From positions 169,314,366 through 169,378,365 of the forward strand of contig CM041295.1 in NCBI GenBank assembly GCA_023052935.1: 64,000 bases of DNA, given 5' to 3'. Every line of letters starts with the position of its first letter. Position 1 is the first letter of the stretch. The position numbers and the translations under genes were made by a program. The notes below the pieces were generated by a model. That model was not told the DNA's origin. It did no database searches and saw nothing but the letters and a program-made list of their open reading frames with translations. Positions 21,359 through 31,587 of this stretch are shown in pieces. The stretch comes from Piezodorus guildinii. Lineage: Eukaryota; Arthropoda; Insecta; Hemiptera; Pentatomidae.

Positions 21359-21559
21359 AGCAAGGGAAAGTATTGCGACCGTGAAAATTCGATGAAATGT
21401 AGTTTTCAACAGAAATACATGTTTTAGAGTCCCTAAGTAAGTGGAAATAACCAAGCAAATCTAACTTTCATGAAAAAAATTAAATAAGTTTTTTAATAGG
21501 GTTGGAATTTGTTAGTAGGAAACTAATGAGAATATGGGTAGTTAACATTAAAAGGAGAA

Positions 21560-21840
21560 ACTACTCGGTTGGCGCTATCGCGTCACGTGACAGAGAGTCA
21601 ATGGGCCTCTCTACCATAGCCTGCATTCAATCAGTCTCGTCTGCGCCTACTTCCTGCAAAAATAGAGCGCCTGGCAGGCTAGATTGATAGTGCAAATAGA
21701 TGTTTATAACGGGAAAATTAGTTATAGCCAAATTCGTAGGATTTTCGTTAGAGGAAGCCAAGTAGGAGAAACATCGTTTGGAGGGGGGAAAGTGAGTTAA
21801 AAATATAAATTATTTTTTTCCAAAGGCTGTCGTTATACCT
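21560..21840 (+). repeat. Rep-6 copy 1
   Basis: Parallels 22960-23270: GCGCCTACTTCCTGCAAAAA, TTTTCGTTAGAGGAAGCC, then GGAGGGGGGAAAGTGAGTTA. Only two copies are in the window. Non-coding. Confidence 0.55.
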
Positions 21841-21841
21841 A

Positions 21842-22075
21842 GCGGTCACCTGTAACATAGTGGCTAGCATAACACCCTTCTATGCCCAAGGTCACGGGTT
21901 CAAAACAGCAGGTGGCCCTAGGATTTTTTAATGGAAGTTTAAAATCCTTCGGAGGGGACGTAAAAAGGTAGTCCTGAGCCTATGCGATGTCAGGTACTCG
22001 TTAAAGATCTCTATCCCTATTAAATCAGGATAGGCAAACTTTAAGACTCCCGCTGTAATAAATAAACAAACGATG
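21842..22075 (+). mobile_element. SINE-b, full length, tRNA-derived
   Basis: Head with A-box-like TAGTGGCTAGCAT and B-box-like GGTTCAAAAC (G to A change), a body with TCCTGAGCCTATGCGATGTC and AGGATAGGCAAACTTTAAGA, and the tail AATAAATAAACAAAC. Pieces of the same family lie at 1-106 and 23690-23840. No clear TSD. Confidence 0.7.
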
Positions 22076-22084
22076 TATACATAT

Positions 22085-22651
22085 TTTTATTTTATTTATT
22101 TATAGTTATTTACAACTGTATTAAAGAACACAATGCGTAAATATGTAGAATGAAAAAAAAAGTCTTGAAAATGGCTTGAGAAAGAACTACCCAGTGGTAG
22201 CACTTCACTATTTTAAGGCATTAGGTCTTAAGGCCACCTTGTTTTCAGCCGCCTCGGAGGGTTATCAGGGATATCTAAGAAAAATAAATTACGGACAAGT
22301 GGGTTTTTGTGGGCAGGGAGTTTAGAATGAAAATAGATGTATCTATGACGGGTTATGTCTACAACAAATGGGATGTTTAGCTCATTATGGAGGAGTTGAT
22401 TTGTGACAAAATAAGGGGCATTCAGGTTTTTGGATTGTAAGGATTGGATGCGGGAGGAATTAGATGGTTTCGTGGAGCCCCAAAGCTCGATTCCATATGT
22501 CTAAATAGGTCTGATAATAGTGATGTAAATGAGTCTTTTGTAATATACTGGAAGTTTGTTTTGAACGTTTGTCTAGTAAGTGTTGTAGTAATCGATATAT
22601 CGATATCTTCGGGCAGTTTCTTGTCGTTTTAGTCTTGTGTAAGGGAATCAC
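22085..22651 (-). pseudogene. LINE family J2 fragment: ORF2 C-terminus and 3' UTR
   Basis: Aligns with the C-terminal coding part of Jockey copies (GGATTGTAAGGATTGGATGC here, GGATTGGAAGGATTGGATGC at 48524) but is clearly a separate family. Its 3' UTR block AGTGGTAGCACTTCACTATT matches, inverted, 36150-36165 and 50260-50275. Frames are broken. It is truncated at 22651 shortly before an AT array. Confidence 0.65.
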
Positions 22652-22671
22652 TAAAATTCAAAACTAATACA

Positions 22672-22673
<2 letters not shown>

Positions 22674-22732
<59 letters not shown>
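22674..22732. repeat. (AT)n microsatellite
   Basis: About 59 nt, uninterrupted. Confidence 0.95.
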
Positions 22733-22734
<2 letters not shown>

Positions 22735-22735
<1 letters not shown>

Positions 22736-22810
22736 TTATAGACCCTACACTAAAAATTGCATCGTGAAACGTGAGTGTAAACTCGCTGGAGTTTACACCA
22801 CGAGGCCCAG
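22735..22810 (+). repeat. SINE-c 3' fragment
   Basis: GACCCTACACTAAAAATTGC, ATCGTGAAACGTGAGTGTAA and the palindromic TAAACTCGCTGGAGTTTA correspond to 9418-9475 of the full-length SINE-c. Confidence 0.6.
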
Positions 22811-22959
22811 TACAAATAAAAAAATTAAGTACGTCCTTGGAAGTAAACAGTTTCTATAATCACAGTCTAAACAATCAATAATCACAAAAGGGTCTGTGTG
22901 TATGAGGTAATAATAGCTCAGCAACAAATAGTAGGAAAATGAAAACAAATATTTTAACC

Positions 22960-23270
22960 CTCTGAGCTAGGTAGTTCTCTCAGAAAGGACAACGGAAGTC
23001 AAGCACTTAGACCCATTTGCGCCTACCTCCTGCAAAAATAGAGTACCTAGATAAACTAGTAAAAAGTAGATAAATAGAAGATGAAGTATAACTAAGTCGA
23101 TTTTTACTACCGTAATATTAGTTTTAGTCAAAGTCATACATAGGAAAATCATACATAGGAAAGTGATACATAGGAAAGGCTTTCGTTAGAGGAAGCTGGA
23201 AAATCATCAGAGGGGCAAGTGAGTTAAAATGTTGATTAATCTTTCCTAACAATGTCTCCATGCAAATACA
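22960..23270 (+). repeat. Rep-6 copy 2 with a 15-bp triplication
   Basis: Shares GCGCCTACCTCCTGCAAAAA, TTTCGTTAGAGGAAGCTGGA and GGGGCAAGTGAGTTAAAA with copy 1. At 23131-23175 a 15-bp unit ending ATACATAGGA is repeated three times, a local expansion absent from copy 1. Confidence 0.55.
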
Positions 23271-23539
23271 TTTGAAAATTAGGTACGTACTTGCAAGTAT
23301 TAACATTATCTAACACCTCTATCACATTATTTTAATTCTTTATCTTTTATTTCTCCCTGAACATTATATGAGGGGTTGCCAGTTTTTAATAGGATTCTAT
23401 CTTTTAAGGTACCCAGAGTTCTGAATAATCAAGAGACACAAAAATGTCTTTGTATATTTGATAATCATAGCTCAGAAACGAAAAGTATGAAAATGAAAAA
23501 AACATTTTTTAAGATAATATATAAAGATAAGATAAGTAC

Positions 23540-24010
23540 AAATATTTTATGATATATCTGGGAAGTAACATAAATATTTTCACTAAAGTCGGCTCGCCGA
23601 AAATACCACTTTATACCATGCAGTTTACACTTATTTATGATATTCTCAAAAATGACTTACAATGTAAAATCAAACATACTTAAATATCATACACGGCGCT
23701 TATCAACACATGCTGCTGTGGGTAATCGGACGATTTTACAATTGGAGTTTTGCCTATCCAGGTTTTATTAGGATAAGAATCTTTCATGAGTATCTGACAT
23801 CGCACAGGCTCGGGACCACTTTCTAACGTTAAATGTTTACATGGAAACTCAGATTAATTATTTCATAAATTAATTTAAGTTCAAAATTTTAACAATGAAT
23901 ATAACTAAAATCCGTGTGTTGCGCTACTTCATACGTATTTTCACCATTTAAAGATTTTCTCGAAAACGGCTTAATTTATATTAAAAATCAAATAGTAAGG
24001 TACAAATAGC
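23540..24010. repeat. Rep-1 fragments flanking an inverted SINE-b piece
   Basis: 23560-23690 has Rep-1 plus-strand blocks (CCACTTTATACCATGCAGTT). 23690-23840 is SINE-b on the minus strand (AATCGGACGATTTTACAATT, CATCGCACAGGCTCGGGACC). 23895-24010 is a short Rep-1 minus piece (CCGTGTGTTGCGC, TTTCTCGAAAACGG). Confidence 0.5.
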
Positions 24011-24214
24011 ATTATGAAATAAAATTCTTAGTAAAAAAAAAACAACTTTTAAATAATATTAAAATAAATATATAAGAAAGTCCTTCATCTCTACAACCCA
24101 TGCATTTGTTCAATGCATATATATATTGTATTATTACTACCTCTTTTGGGTCACCTTTCTCTCTCATTTACATTATTTTATTTTATTCTCTATTTACATA
24201 ATTAATGTATTTTT

Positions 24215-25065
24215 ACTTTCACTTACCTATATATGAAAGTATTGCGAACGTGAAAATTTTCGAATTGCAGTTTTCAACAGAAATACACGTTTTAGGTTCC
24301 CCTGAGTCGAAATAACCAAGTCCCGCAAAGTGGTCTGTGTGTCCGTGTGTTTGTGGTAAGTCCAGCACGAAAACAAAAAGGTATACGAAAATGAAATTTA
24401 ATATTTGAAACAGCTATACGCCCAAGATGTTACTGCCACTTTTTCATCAAAAGAAAGGCCACTTTATACCATGCATTTTGCACCTTTTTACGATTATCTC
24501 AAAAACGGTTAGAGATTTCGATTAAACTTGCTATATGGATGTAAAATTTAATGTGCTTTAATATGATTGAAAGAGTCTGACAGGCCTTAAATGCCGATAT
24601 TTTAAAATTTCTTTCCCTAAAGTATCTTTAATTTTGTAGATCTTATGAAATTGACCATACCATCTGATTAGCATTGCTAAAAAACAGGTACATGTAGAAG
24701 TTGAACGAAATCCATATCCAAATAAAGGAGAAAACAGCAAAAATATTTTTTAAATGCAATTTTTATTTTTAGTACTTAACAACAGTAATATACATGTATA
24801 ATATACCGTTGCAACGCTAAAGATTTTAGAAAAAATATCATCTTACAAATGCTATTGTAAAAGTTAACGGAGAGTGATGAAATGCCGATGAAACAAACTG
24901 ATTGTCGTAAATAATAATAGAATAGATTATTTAATAAAACACATGTTGCTAAAATCCAATATAAATAATTCTTTAATAATTTATTTCGTTTCTAAATTGT
25001 TTAAAAATTCTTAAATTGATATAAATAACGGAGGTAAATGAAAGTCGTGTGTTGCGCGCACCAGA
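24215..25065 (+). mobile_element. Rep-1, complete copy
   Basis: Runs from ACTTTCACTTACCTATATAT (after a T run) to GTAAATGAAAGTCGTGTGTT plus GCGCGCACCAGA (before a T run). All internal blocks are present in the same order as at 17199-18113. Non-coding. Confidence 0.75.
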
Positions 25066-25149
25066 TTTTATTAAATTATATTTGGTTCCGTGACCTAATT
25101 TTTTATTATATTATGGCAAACACATGTATGTATATTTGTTCTGTTTTCA

Positions 25150-25230
25150 GCCTTAAGGTGATGTGGGTGGACCAGTTTTTTCCCTCCAAATTTAAGGTAC
25201 CCACTTCATAGAGACATTTCTAAAAATAAA
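25150..25230 (-). repeat. SINE-a fragment
   Basis: The inverted blocks CCAAATTTAAGGTACCCACT and ACCAGTTTTTTCCC correspond to GTGGGTACCCAAATTGGGG in the full copy at 31143-31456. Confidence 0.45.
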
Positions 25231-25559
25231 TGATTCTTTCAGAAGAATTAATAGGCAAAAACAATACACGTATTAATAAAATTGAATTATTACCAAGAGC
25301 AAGGATCGCTACAAAGGACTCCCCTCCGTAGGCAGGACTCCTTCAGCTTTGAAGTTTTACGACAGTTGCAAGCGGAAGTATTAGTTATTTTTAGAGGAGC
25401 CTAAGAGCGACATAGCCCGCTCCTGGCCATTGTCAGCCTCAGCCAAGGCTTTATTACACCATTCGGCGCCTTGTACAATCTGTCATTGACGGCCTAGAAT
25501 TGTGAATGAGCTTGTAGTATCTGACTGCTTAATCAATGTGAATGATGATCTCAGGTTAT
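25231..25559. other. Single-copy-looking, less AT-rich interval
   Basis: 25310-25550 stands out in composition (for example GAGCGACATAGCCCGCTCCT) and has no match elsewhere in the window. No open frame. Confidence 0.3.
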
Positions 25560-26305
25560 CTTTAGATTTAATAGATTCAATAAAGATAATTCTAAGATCA
25601 TGTTCACTTGGTCAATAATGTTTACGCATTATAAAAAACTGATTAGTTAAGGTGCTATTATGCATCATTTTTAACCGAGATTCCTTTTCTTTAAGTGGTA
25701 TTTTGCTTGCTCAAAATCGAAGAGAAAAAAATTCATTTTCGTCATTTAACGATTTTTACTTTCACTTACCTATATATATTGGATATAGTAAGGGGAAGTA
25801 TTGCGGGAAAATTTCCGAATTTCAGTTTTCAACGGGAATACACTTTTTAGTGTACCCTGAGTCCAATTGACCAAGTCTCGCAAAAAGGCATGTGTCTGTG
25901 TGTGTGTGGTAACTCCCGCTTGTAAACGGAAAGTCCTATGAAACTGATATTTCATATTTAAGACAACTATACGCTCGAAATGTTACAAAATCTTTTTCAT
26001 CAAAATAAGCTTATCAGAAGAGCCACTTTATACCATGCATTTTGCACCTTTTTACGATTTTCTCAAAAACGGCTCTAACAATTTTAATCAAACTCGCTAT
26101 GTCGATGTAAAATTTAATGGGTTTTAACATCATGTAGGTGTTATTGTGATTGAAATAGTCTGACAGGGCTTAAATGCCGATATTTTAATAATTTTCATCC
26201 TTTAAAGTACCTTTAATTTTGCGAATTTCAAAAAAATAGGAACATCGTATTAATAGCATTGCTAAAAACAGCTAAATATAGAAGTTGAACGAATTTGAGA
26301 AAAAA

Positions 26306-26320
26306 CTAAAGGATAAATGA
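26306..26320. repeat. TSD of nested LINE (left)
   Basis: CTAAAGGATAAATGA. The partner at 27432-27446 differs by one base (CTAAAGGAGAAATGA). Confidence 0.75.
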
Positions 26321-27431
26321 ATGAATAACTTTTTTTTGCTTTCGGACTAACCCCGATACAAATAGAGCCGGCTACATAGCAAATATATGATACAAAACAT
26401 ATTTCAATAAAAGAGTTAACTAGATACTAATTCACTAGGTTATCAGCAAGGTACATTGAATAGTAATAATTTACAATAAAACTTATGACAAAATAACGCA
26501 AATACTATATATGAATAATATAATAGTTTCCAATATAATAAATATATTATTTTACATAATACGGCGAAACACGATAAATAATATAATAATGTTAACAAAT
26601 AAGTTTATTCATTTCTTATAAATGATCTAATTTGGCAACATTGCCTAGGATAATAATAAATGTTTTTTAATTCCTCAATATCTTCGGTGGTAAACAGCGC
26701 GATAAAATTTGTACTGTTCATATTTAAGGTTCGGATGGGTTCGGAACGGTGGGAATCGAATGAAAATGTGGAATAAGTCCTCTCTTTCGTTGAGGTTACA
26801 TAGAGTGCAGTTTTGCTTGGGTTTAAAATGGCAATATATATTGTTAAATGTTAATTTAATATTGTAGTTCCCAGAAAGTCTTAATTGTGCAAATATCTTT
26901 ATGAGAGGAAACGGTGCGTTTAATAATCGACTACAATATACAAGCCATCTCAACCAGGACTTTTGCCAGTTTTACATTTTCTTAAGGAAATCTTTTTCTT
27001 TTTTGTTCTTGGATACTAATGACCGAGTCGAGGAGAGGATGAAGTACTCCGAAGTAAGATACGTTTTGGTCGACCCGCGGGGGATATATGCTTTGTAAAT
27101 AATCAAGCCATTGTTCACAGTTTATCGGTCCAGATTGTGGTTGCCTACTTTTGTACCTATTTATTGCACCCCAGAATGTTTTCGAATCACGAACATTAGC
27201 TAGGTCATCCATGATGGTGCGCTCGAATTCAAGCCGCTTCAATTTTATTAATTTTTTTCTTTGAGGTAAAGTAATCACCAACTTCATTCTCAAGAAAACG
27301 ATTTTTAACCATTGATTTAAGCCCAAATCTAATGTACCTTTTTGCCAATACACATTCATAATCAAACTAGGGTTTATTTATTCTATGGAAATTATTACTA
27401 TTAATATTTTTTTTCTTTAATAAACCGTTTG
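26321..27431 (-). pseudogene. Internally deleted LINE inserted in Rep-1
   Basis: 1.1 kb on the minus strand. 27365-26982 encodes the linker between endonuclease and reverse transcriptase (DSKTFWGAINRYKSRQPQSG, then a YPP and VISIQE segment leading to the KTGKSPG-like motif). The reverse transcriptase core is missing. The next coding remnant (26953-26675) is a C-terminus with CTLCNLNEREDLFHIFIRFP, a Cys/His zinc-knuckle-like end. The endonuclease is also absent. The TSD shows it inserted as one unit, so the internal deletion either predates insertion or occurred afterwards in place. Clade not determined. Confidence 0.7.
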
Positions 27432-27446
27432 CTAAAGGAGAAATGA
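27432..27446. repeat. TSD of nested LINE (right)
   Basis: CTAAAGGAGAAATGA. It also agrees with the Rep-1 sequence expected here. Confidence 0.75.
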
Positions 27447-28247
27447 GAAACATATTTTAGTACGCAAATTTCGTGTTTTAGAACACAAAACTAGTGATAT
27501 AGATGTATAATATATATCTTTGGAAAGCTAAAGATCTTAGAAAAAATATTATCCTATGCACAAAATCGTATATGTGAACGGAGAGTGATTAAAAGCCTAT
27601 AAAACAAACTGATGGTCGTTGTCAACAATATTATAGGCTATTCAATAAAACACATGTTTCTATTGAAACTCTATTTCATTAATTCTTTAACAATTTAATT
27701 TCATCTCTAAAAGTATTTAAAAATTATTAAATTGGCTTAAACAAGGGGGGGGGGGTAAGTGAAAGTCGTGTGTTGCGAGCACCAGATTTTTTATTTACGA
27801 AAAGGAAAATATTTTCCAGAGATGGTTAACAAAATTTGCAGTGTGTATGGTGATATTACCTTATAAGAAAATAGCGTCGGTAAGTGGTTTGCTCGGTTCT
27901 GAACCGAGAATTTTGACGCAAAGCGCTTGATCGTCCTTTAAATGTAATTAGCAAATTCTACTAAAATGATGAATGATGGCAACATGAAATAGATCAAAAT
28001 GGGTAACATATAATTCATTAAAAATATTTTTTTTAAAATAAAGTTTTTATTAAAATCACTTGTAAAAAAGCTATGCTATTTTACAACTTAATACATCAAT
28101 GTTTTACAATTTAATAATTTAATTTAATAGCGAGTATAAAATACTATGACTGGCCCAGGGCAGCTTTATTTCGCCATATATCACACCACCCACTATTCGA
28201 CTTTGCTTTAGGCTATGTTTTTGTGCCAACTTTACTACAGGAAAACC

Positions 28248-28260
28248 GACATAATGTTAA
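28248..28260 (+). repeat. TSD of hammerhead-bearing element (left)
   Basis: GACATAATGTTAA, repeated exactly at 29834-29846. Confidence 0.85.
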
Positions 28261-28338
28261 ATTAGATGAGGAAGATGGTTAGGGGTGCGGTCATAAATTA
28301 GAAACACACATTTAAAATAAGTGTTATTTTAATTATGT

Positions 28339-28377
28339 GCCGACGTTTCGGCCTACAATGTGGGCCTTCATCAGGGC
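28339..28377 (-). ncRNA. Hammerhead ribozyme core, left arm (copy b)
   Basis: On the minus strand: GCC, CTGATGA, stem II with GGCC pairing to GGCC around CACATTGTA, GAAAC, GTC, GGC. All core positions fit a minimal type I hammerhead. The GTC before GGC is the expected cleavage triplet. Confidence 0.78.
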
Positions 28378-29685
28378 TAAAAGAAACAAGATAACAACCA
28401 ATATAATTATAGACTTAATAATGCGTTAGGTATATTATAATAATAATATGACAGTAATAAATTCTAATAAATAAAAATTCTCAAATATTAAATTTAATAA
28501 AGCATCCCTAGCTCATTTTTTAAACAACCAGCTGATCATCTCTTCAAAATTTTATTTTTATTTATTTATTATAAATTTTTATTTATATATTTATTTAATT
28601 TTTGTACTCCCCTTTTATTTATTTATTTGTTTACCTACTAGATTACTGTTTTATTTATCATTTCCTTCGGCAGCTCCTTATCGTCATTCGTTATTACCTA
28701 ATCGTCATTTATCATCGTCATCCGTTATTACTTAATATCTTTTAATCTTTACCTCGTCACTATTTCTTACATCTTCCCCTTTACAGTCATACTTATATAT
28801 TTTTCGCTTCCTATTTTCTCTCTCTTTTTTTTTTTTTTTTTTTTTTTTTTTCACTGATTCAGTATTTTTAATCTCAATCCGCTATTTTATATTATTAATA
28901 TGTATTTTAAAAAAAAAATCAATAAATAAAAAAAAAATCGTTAGCCAATCCTTTAGTTTTTTCTTCAACAAACAATCGAATCAGTAAACATAACTTAGCT
29001 TCTTGGAAAAGCCCTAACGGACATTCTAGTTCTCATATTTTCCGTTCCACGCAATGAGCGTTTTTTAAACTGGAAAACATCACTCCTTTAGGCAGCGTCT
29101 TAGAGTCAAGTATGTATCTTTTTTCTTATTGATTAGAATCTTTTTTCATCGCCCATTTCTTTCTCCCTCTTTCCATACTCATATCTTTCTCCGTTACATA
29201 TCCTGACATATAATTATTAGTTTAATATTACATTATTTTAAAATTTAAAATTATTTTTTATTCATACTGTTTCTCTTTTGTAATGACTATGTTCTTTTTT
29301 ATATATTACCTATACTCTTAACTATGTTTTTAATATATTACCGTCATATATCACTTCAAAATTGTTAATATTTAAAATTTTAATTGTTCACATATTTTTC
29401 CTTTGTCATTTTTTTCAGTTGTATAGTCTCTCTTTATATATTCTCATTACAATATTATCATCTCAATTATGTTTACTTCCATACTTTATAACTATCATCT
29501 TAATTTTGTTTATTTCCATACTTTATAACTGTCACCTTATTTCCATACTTTATAATTGTCATCTTATTATCATTTTACATTTAATTTTATTTATGTTCCC
29601 ATATTTTATTACTGTCATATTATTATTATATACCTAACGCATTATTAAGTCTATAATTACATTGATTGTTATCTTGTTTCTTTTA

Positions 29686-29724
29686 GCCCTGATGAAGGCC
29701 CACATTGTAGGCCGAAACGTCGGC
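29686..29724 (+). ncRNA. Hammerhead ribozyme core, right arm (copy c)
   Basis: Same 39-nt core as copy b but on the plus strand: GCC, CTGATGA, AGGCC-CACATTGTA-GGCC, GAAAC, GTC, GGC. The identity of the two cores argues that the arms were copied or homogenised recently. Confidence 0.78.
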
Positions 29725-29833
29725 ACATAATTAAAATAACACTTATTTTAAATGTGTGTTTCTAATTTGTGACCGCACCCCCAACCACCTTCCTCATCTA
29801 ATTTCTCAATGGTCAACAAAACTCCACCATTAT

Positions 29834-29846
29834 GACATAATGTTAA
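29834..29846 (+). repeat. TSD of hammerhead-bearing element (right)
   Basis: GACATAATGTTAA, identical to 28248-28260. Confidence 0.85.
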
Positions 29847-29978
29847 TATTCTGCATAAAAAATAAATTACTTTCAGAAAAAATATAGTTAAGAACAAGAA
29901 ATACATAGGTTTAAAAAATAAAATCACTTCTGATATGACGATTATCAGACCATAAACTAAGTAAAAAGCCTAATGAAT

Positions 29979-30165
29979 AAAAAAAAAAAAAAAAAAAAAA
30001 AATTCCCCAAAACCCACGGGTCTTGAGTTGAGAAGACAGGTACTGTTTCAAGGCCAACCTTTGTATAAAGAGGTGACTTGTCCGAGATAAAAAAGCTCAA
30101 CGGCCAGGTTTTTTTACTAATTTTTGGGTACCCACTTTTAGAGGCTGTTCAGGCTTTAATAGGCT
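29979..30165 (-). repeat. SINE-a fragment, 3' half, next to an A run
   Basis: Inverted SINE-a blocks: CCCACGGGTCTTGAGTTGAG, GGTGACTTGTCCGAGATAAA, CAACGGCCAGG and GGGTACCCACTTT. A 24-nt A run (29979-30002) sits where a T run would be expected for a minus-strand tail, so its origin is unclear. Confidence 0.55.
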
Positions 30166-31142
30166 CCCAACAAAACTAATAATGGGGTCCTATTAAAACA
30201 AAATAACTGTATTAAAATATGGTAAAACTAAAATTACGACATTTCAAGGCGTTATTCAATTGCGCATTACATAATTGAAAATTAAAAATATTCCAATAAT
30301 TACTTCTATTGGGTACCGCCATAAACGGTTTTTATAACATCTAATCCAATCAATAAAACATAAAACGCCCAAGAACTAAAAAGCCTGTTGTTAATAAATT
30401 TTTACAAGTGTGTGGAGACTCTTGGACATAATTCGATTTTCCACTTTTATGAATTTATTGCGCGGTCTAACGGCTTGCTTCGAGTTTTATGACATGGCTC
30501 AATCGAGTAATTGCCTCCCAGCCCACACATTTCATTTCATACATTTTTACGGAGCAAGTCAATTTTTAAATATACACTTTAGAAAATTAATAATAAATAT
30601 AATGTCAATAAACCGAGTGGCAAAAATAATCTCATATTTAATTAAAGGACCTATTGGTACTACTTCTCTTGGCCTGTCAGTTTTGTGAACTTTTACTTAA
30701 CGGACAGAGGTACAGCTACAATTATCCTTAATTGATGGTCCCGATCATGAACAAAACAAGGATTCCCAAGTCTTGAAATTGGGCCTCATAGTAGTGAAAA
30801 TATAAGTGGGTGTTGTAGAATAAATAAATAATTCAATGAATTCAGTGTCGATACTAAATATTTTTGACAAAAAAATACCTTTATTTTTGGACTGGTTTCT
30901 GGGATTAATTAAATCAATGACACAAAGCTAGATTGAAATTAATGTCCCTTAGCTACCTATAAAATATACAAGGATAAACATTGTTAGCGTGATAACTTAC
31001 TTTTCCCAGCTTACAATGGAACATGTTTTAAGGTATTTTGAAGCCCGGCGACCAAGTCTCGTAAAAAGGAGTCAGTGTATTATAAAGGCTATGCTCTAAA
31101 CCGCAAGTTGTCCACAACTGAATATTTATCATAGCTAATAGG
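30166..31142. other. Mostly unassigned interval
   Basis: 30945-31075 carries a Rep-1-related variant (CAGCTTACAATGGAACATGT, AAGTCTCGTAAAAAGG), also seen at 52270-52400. A 92-codon frame at 30410-30688 has no recognisable domain and is probably chance. Confidence 0.3.
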
Positions 31143-31456
31143 AAGCTGCTTGATTTAATGGATAGAGTCGACTAGTCTACTGTTCCCCGGGTTCTGGGTT
31201 CGATTCCCGTTTGTGGCGGAATATTATTTATTCTGTTAATTCAGCCAGGGAGAGGGGCGGGCGACCATGGGATATGGAGGCCCTCCTGGGGCAGACCCAG
31301 CCTCTTTGAAGTGGGTACCCAAATTGGGGAAAAATTCTGGCGGCTGAGTGTGATCTCGGCGTAATCACCTCATTGCACGGCCGCTGGCCAAGGAACAGTA
31401 CGAATCTCTCTCTATATGTGCTGAGCCCAAGACCCTTCATGGGTCAAAAAAAAAAA
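31143..31456 (+). mobile_element. SINE-a, full length, tRNA-derived
   Basis: Head with GATTTAATGGATAGAGTCGA (A-box region) and GGGTTCGATTCCCG (B box), then a body with GGCGGAATATTATTTATTCT, GAAGTGGGTACCCAAATTGG and GGCGGCTGAGTGTGATCTCG, then CCCAAGACCCTTCATGGGTC and an 11-nt A tail. This is the best copy of the family in the window. Other copies or pieces: 975-1275, 25150-25230, 29979-30165, 38405-38640, 52770-52860. Confidence 0.8.
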
Positions 31457-31523
31457 TGAAGCATTACCACTTAAAACAACCCGTTTTACACATTTTTACT
31501 TACCTCTCTCTCTCTCTCTTATA

Positions 31524-31525
<2 letters not shown>

Positions 31526-31580
<55 letters not shown>
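31526..31580. repeat. (AT)n microsatellite next to a Rep-1 start
   Basis: About 55 nt of AT, preceded by (TC)6. It runs directly into Rep-1 5' sequence (AGCAAGGGAAAATTATTGCG) at 31580-31645, as if grown from the Rep-1 TATATATA segment. Confidence 0.85.

Positions 31581-31587
<7 letters not shown>

Larger units (their letters stand above)
18233..21470 (+). repeat. Rep-1 5' part split by the RTE-type LINE
   Basis: 18233-18260 is the Rep-1 left end (ACTTTCATTTACTTAAATAT). 21348-21470 continues with AGCAAGGGAAAGTATTGCGA and TTTTCAACAGAAATACATGT. The LINE occupies 18261-21347 with an 11-bp TSD from the Rep-1 AT-rich segment. The copy stops at about 21470. Confidence 0.75.
25758..27786 (+). mobile_element. 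Rep-1 copy carrying a nested LINE fragment
   Basis: Rep-1 left part 25758-26320 and right part 27432-27786, ending GTAAGTGAAAGTCGTGTGTT plus GCGAGCACCAGA. The join falls within the Rep-1 block ACTAAAGGAGAAAACAG. Removing the insert gives a unit of about 0.92 kb, the same size as the other complete copies. A G9 run at 27747-27755 lies just before the right end. Confidence 0.75.
25560..28105 (+). repeat. Rep-2 copy 2, split by Rep-1
   Basis: Left part 25560-25757 (GTTCACTTGGTCAATAATGT to GTCATTTAACGATTTTT). Right part 27787-28105 (GGTTAACAAAATTTGCAGTG to CTATTTTACAACTTAATAC). Both match copy 1 at 9120-9915. The Rep-1 insertion lies in a T run. Confidence 0.7.
28261..29833. mobile_element. 1.57-kb non-autonomous element with inverted arms, each with a hammerhead (Penelope/retrozyme-like)
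   Basis: Bounded by a perfect 13-bp TSD. The arms 28261-28470 and about 29595-29801 are inverted copies (AGGGGTGCGGTCATAAATTA on the left; the right arm has TTTGTGACCGCACCCCCAAC). The right arm continues about 32 nt further. Each arm holds a complete hammerhead core. The interior is AT-rich: a T26 run at 28827-28852, two A runs near 28910-28940, and imperfect repeats of CTTCCATACTTTATAACT at 29460-29590. I see no reverse transcriptase or GIY-YIG endonuclease frame. Established knowledge: Penelope-like elements have hammerheads in terminal repeats and variable TSDs. Assignment to that group is inferred. Confidence 0.7.

Noticed and set aside
29362..29637. 91-codon hydrophobic frame inside the hammerhead-bearing element
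   Set aside because: Arises from imperfect repeats of CTTCCATACTTTATAACT. Codon use and composition follow the repeat.
30410..30688. 92-codon frame
   Set aside because: No domain or composition signal and no related sequence here. Not enough to call a gene.
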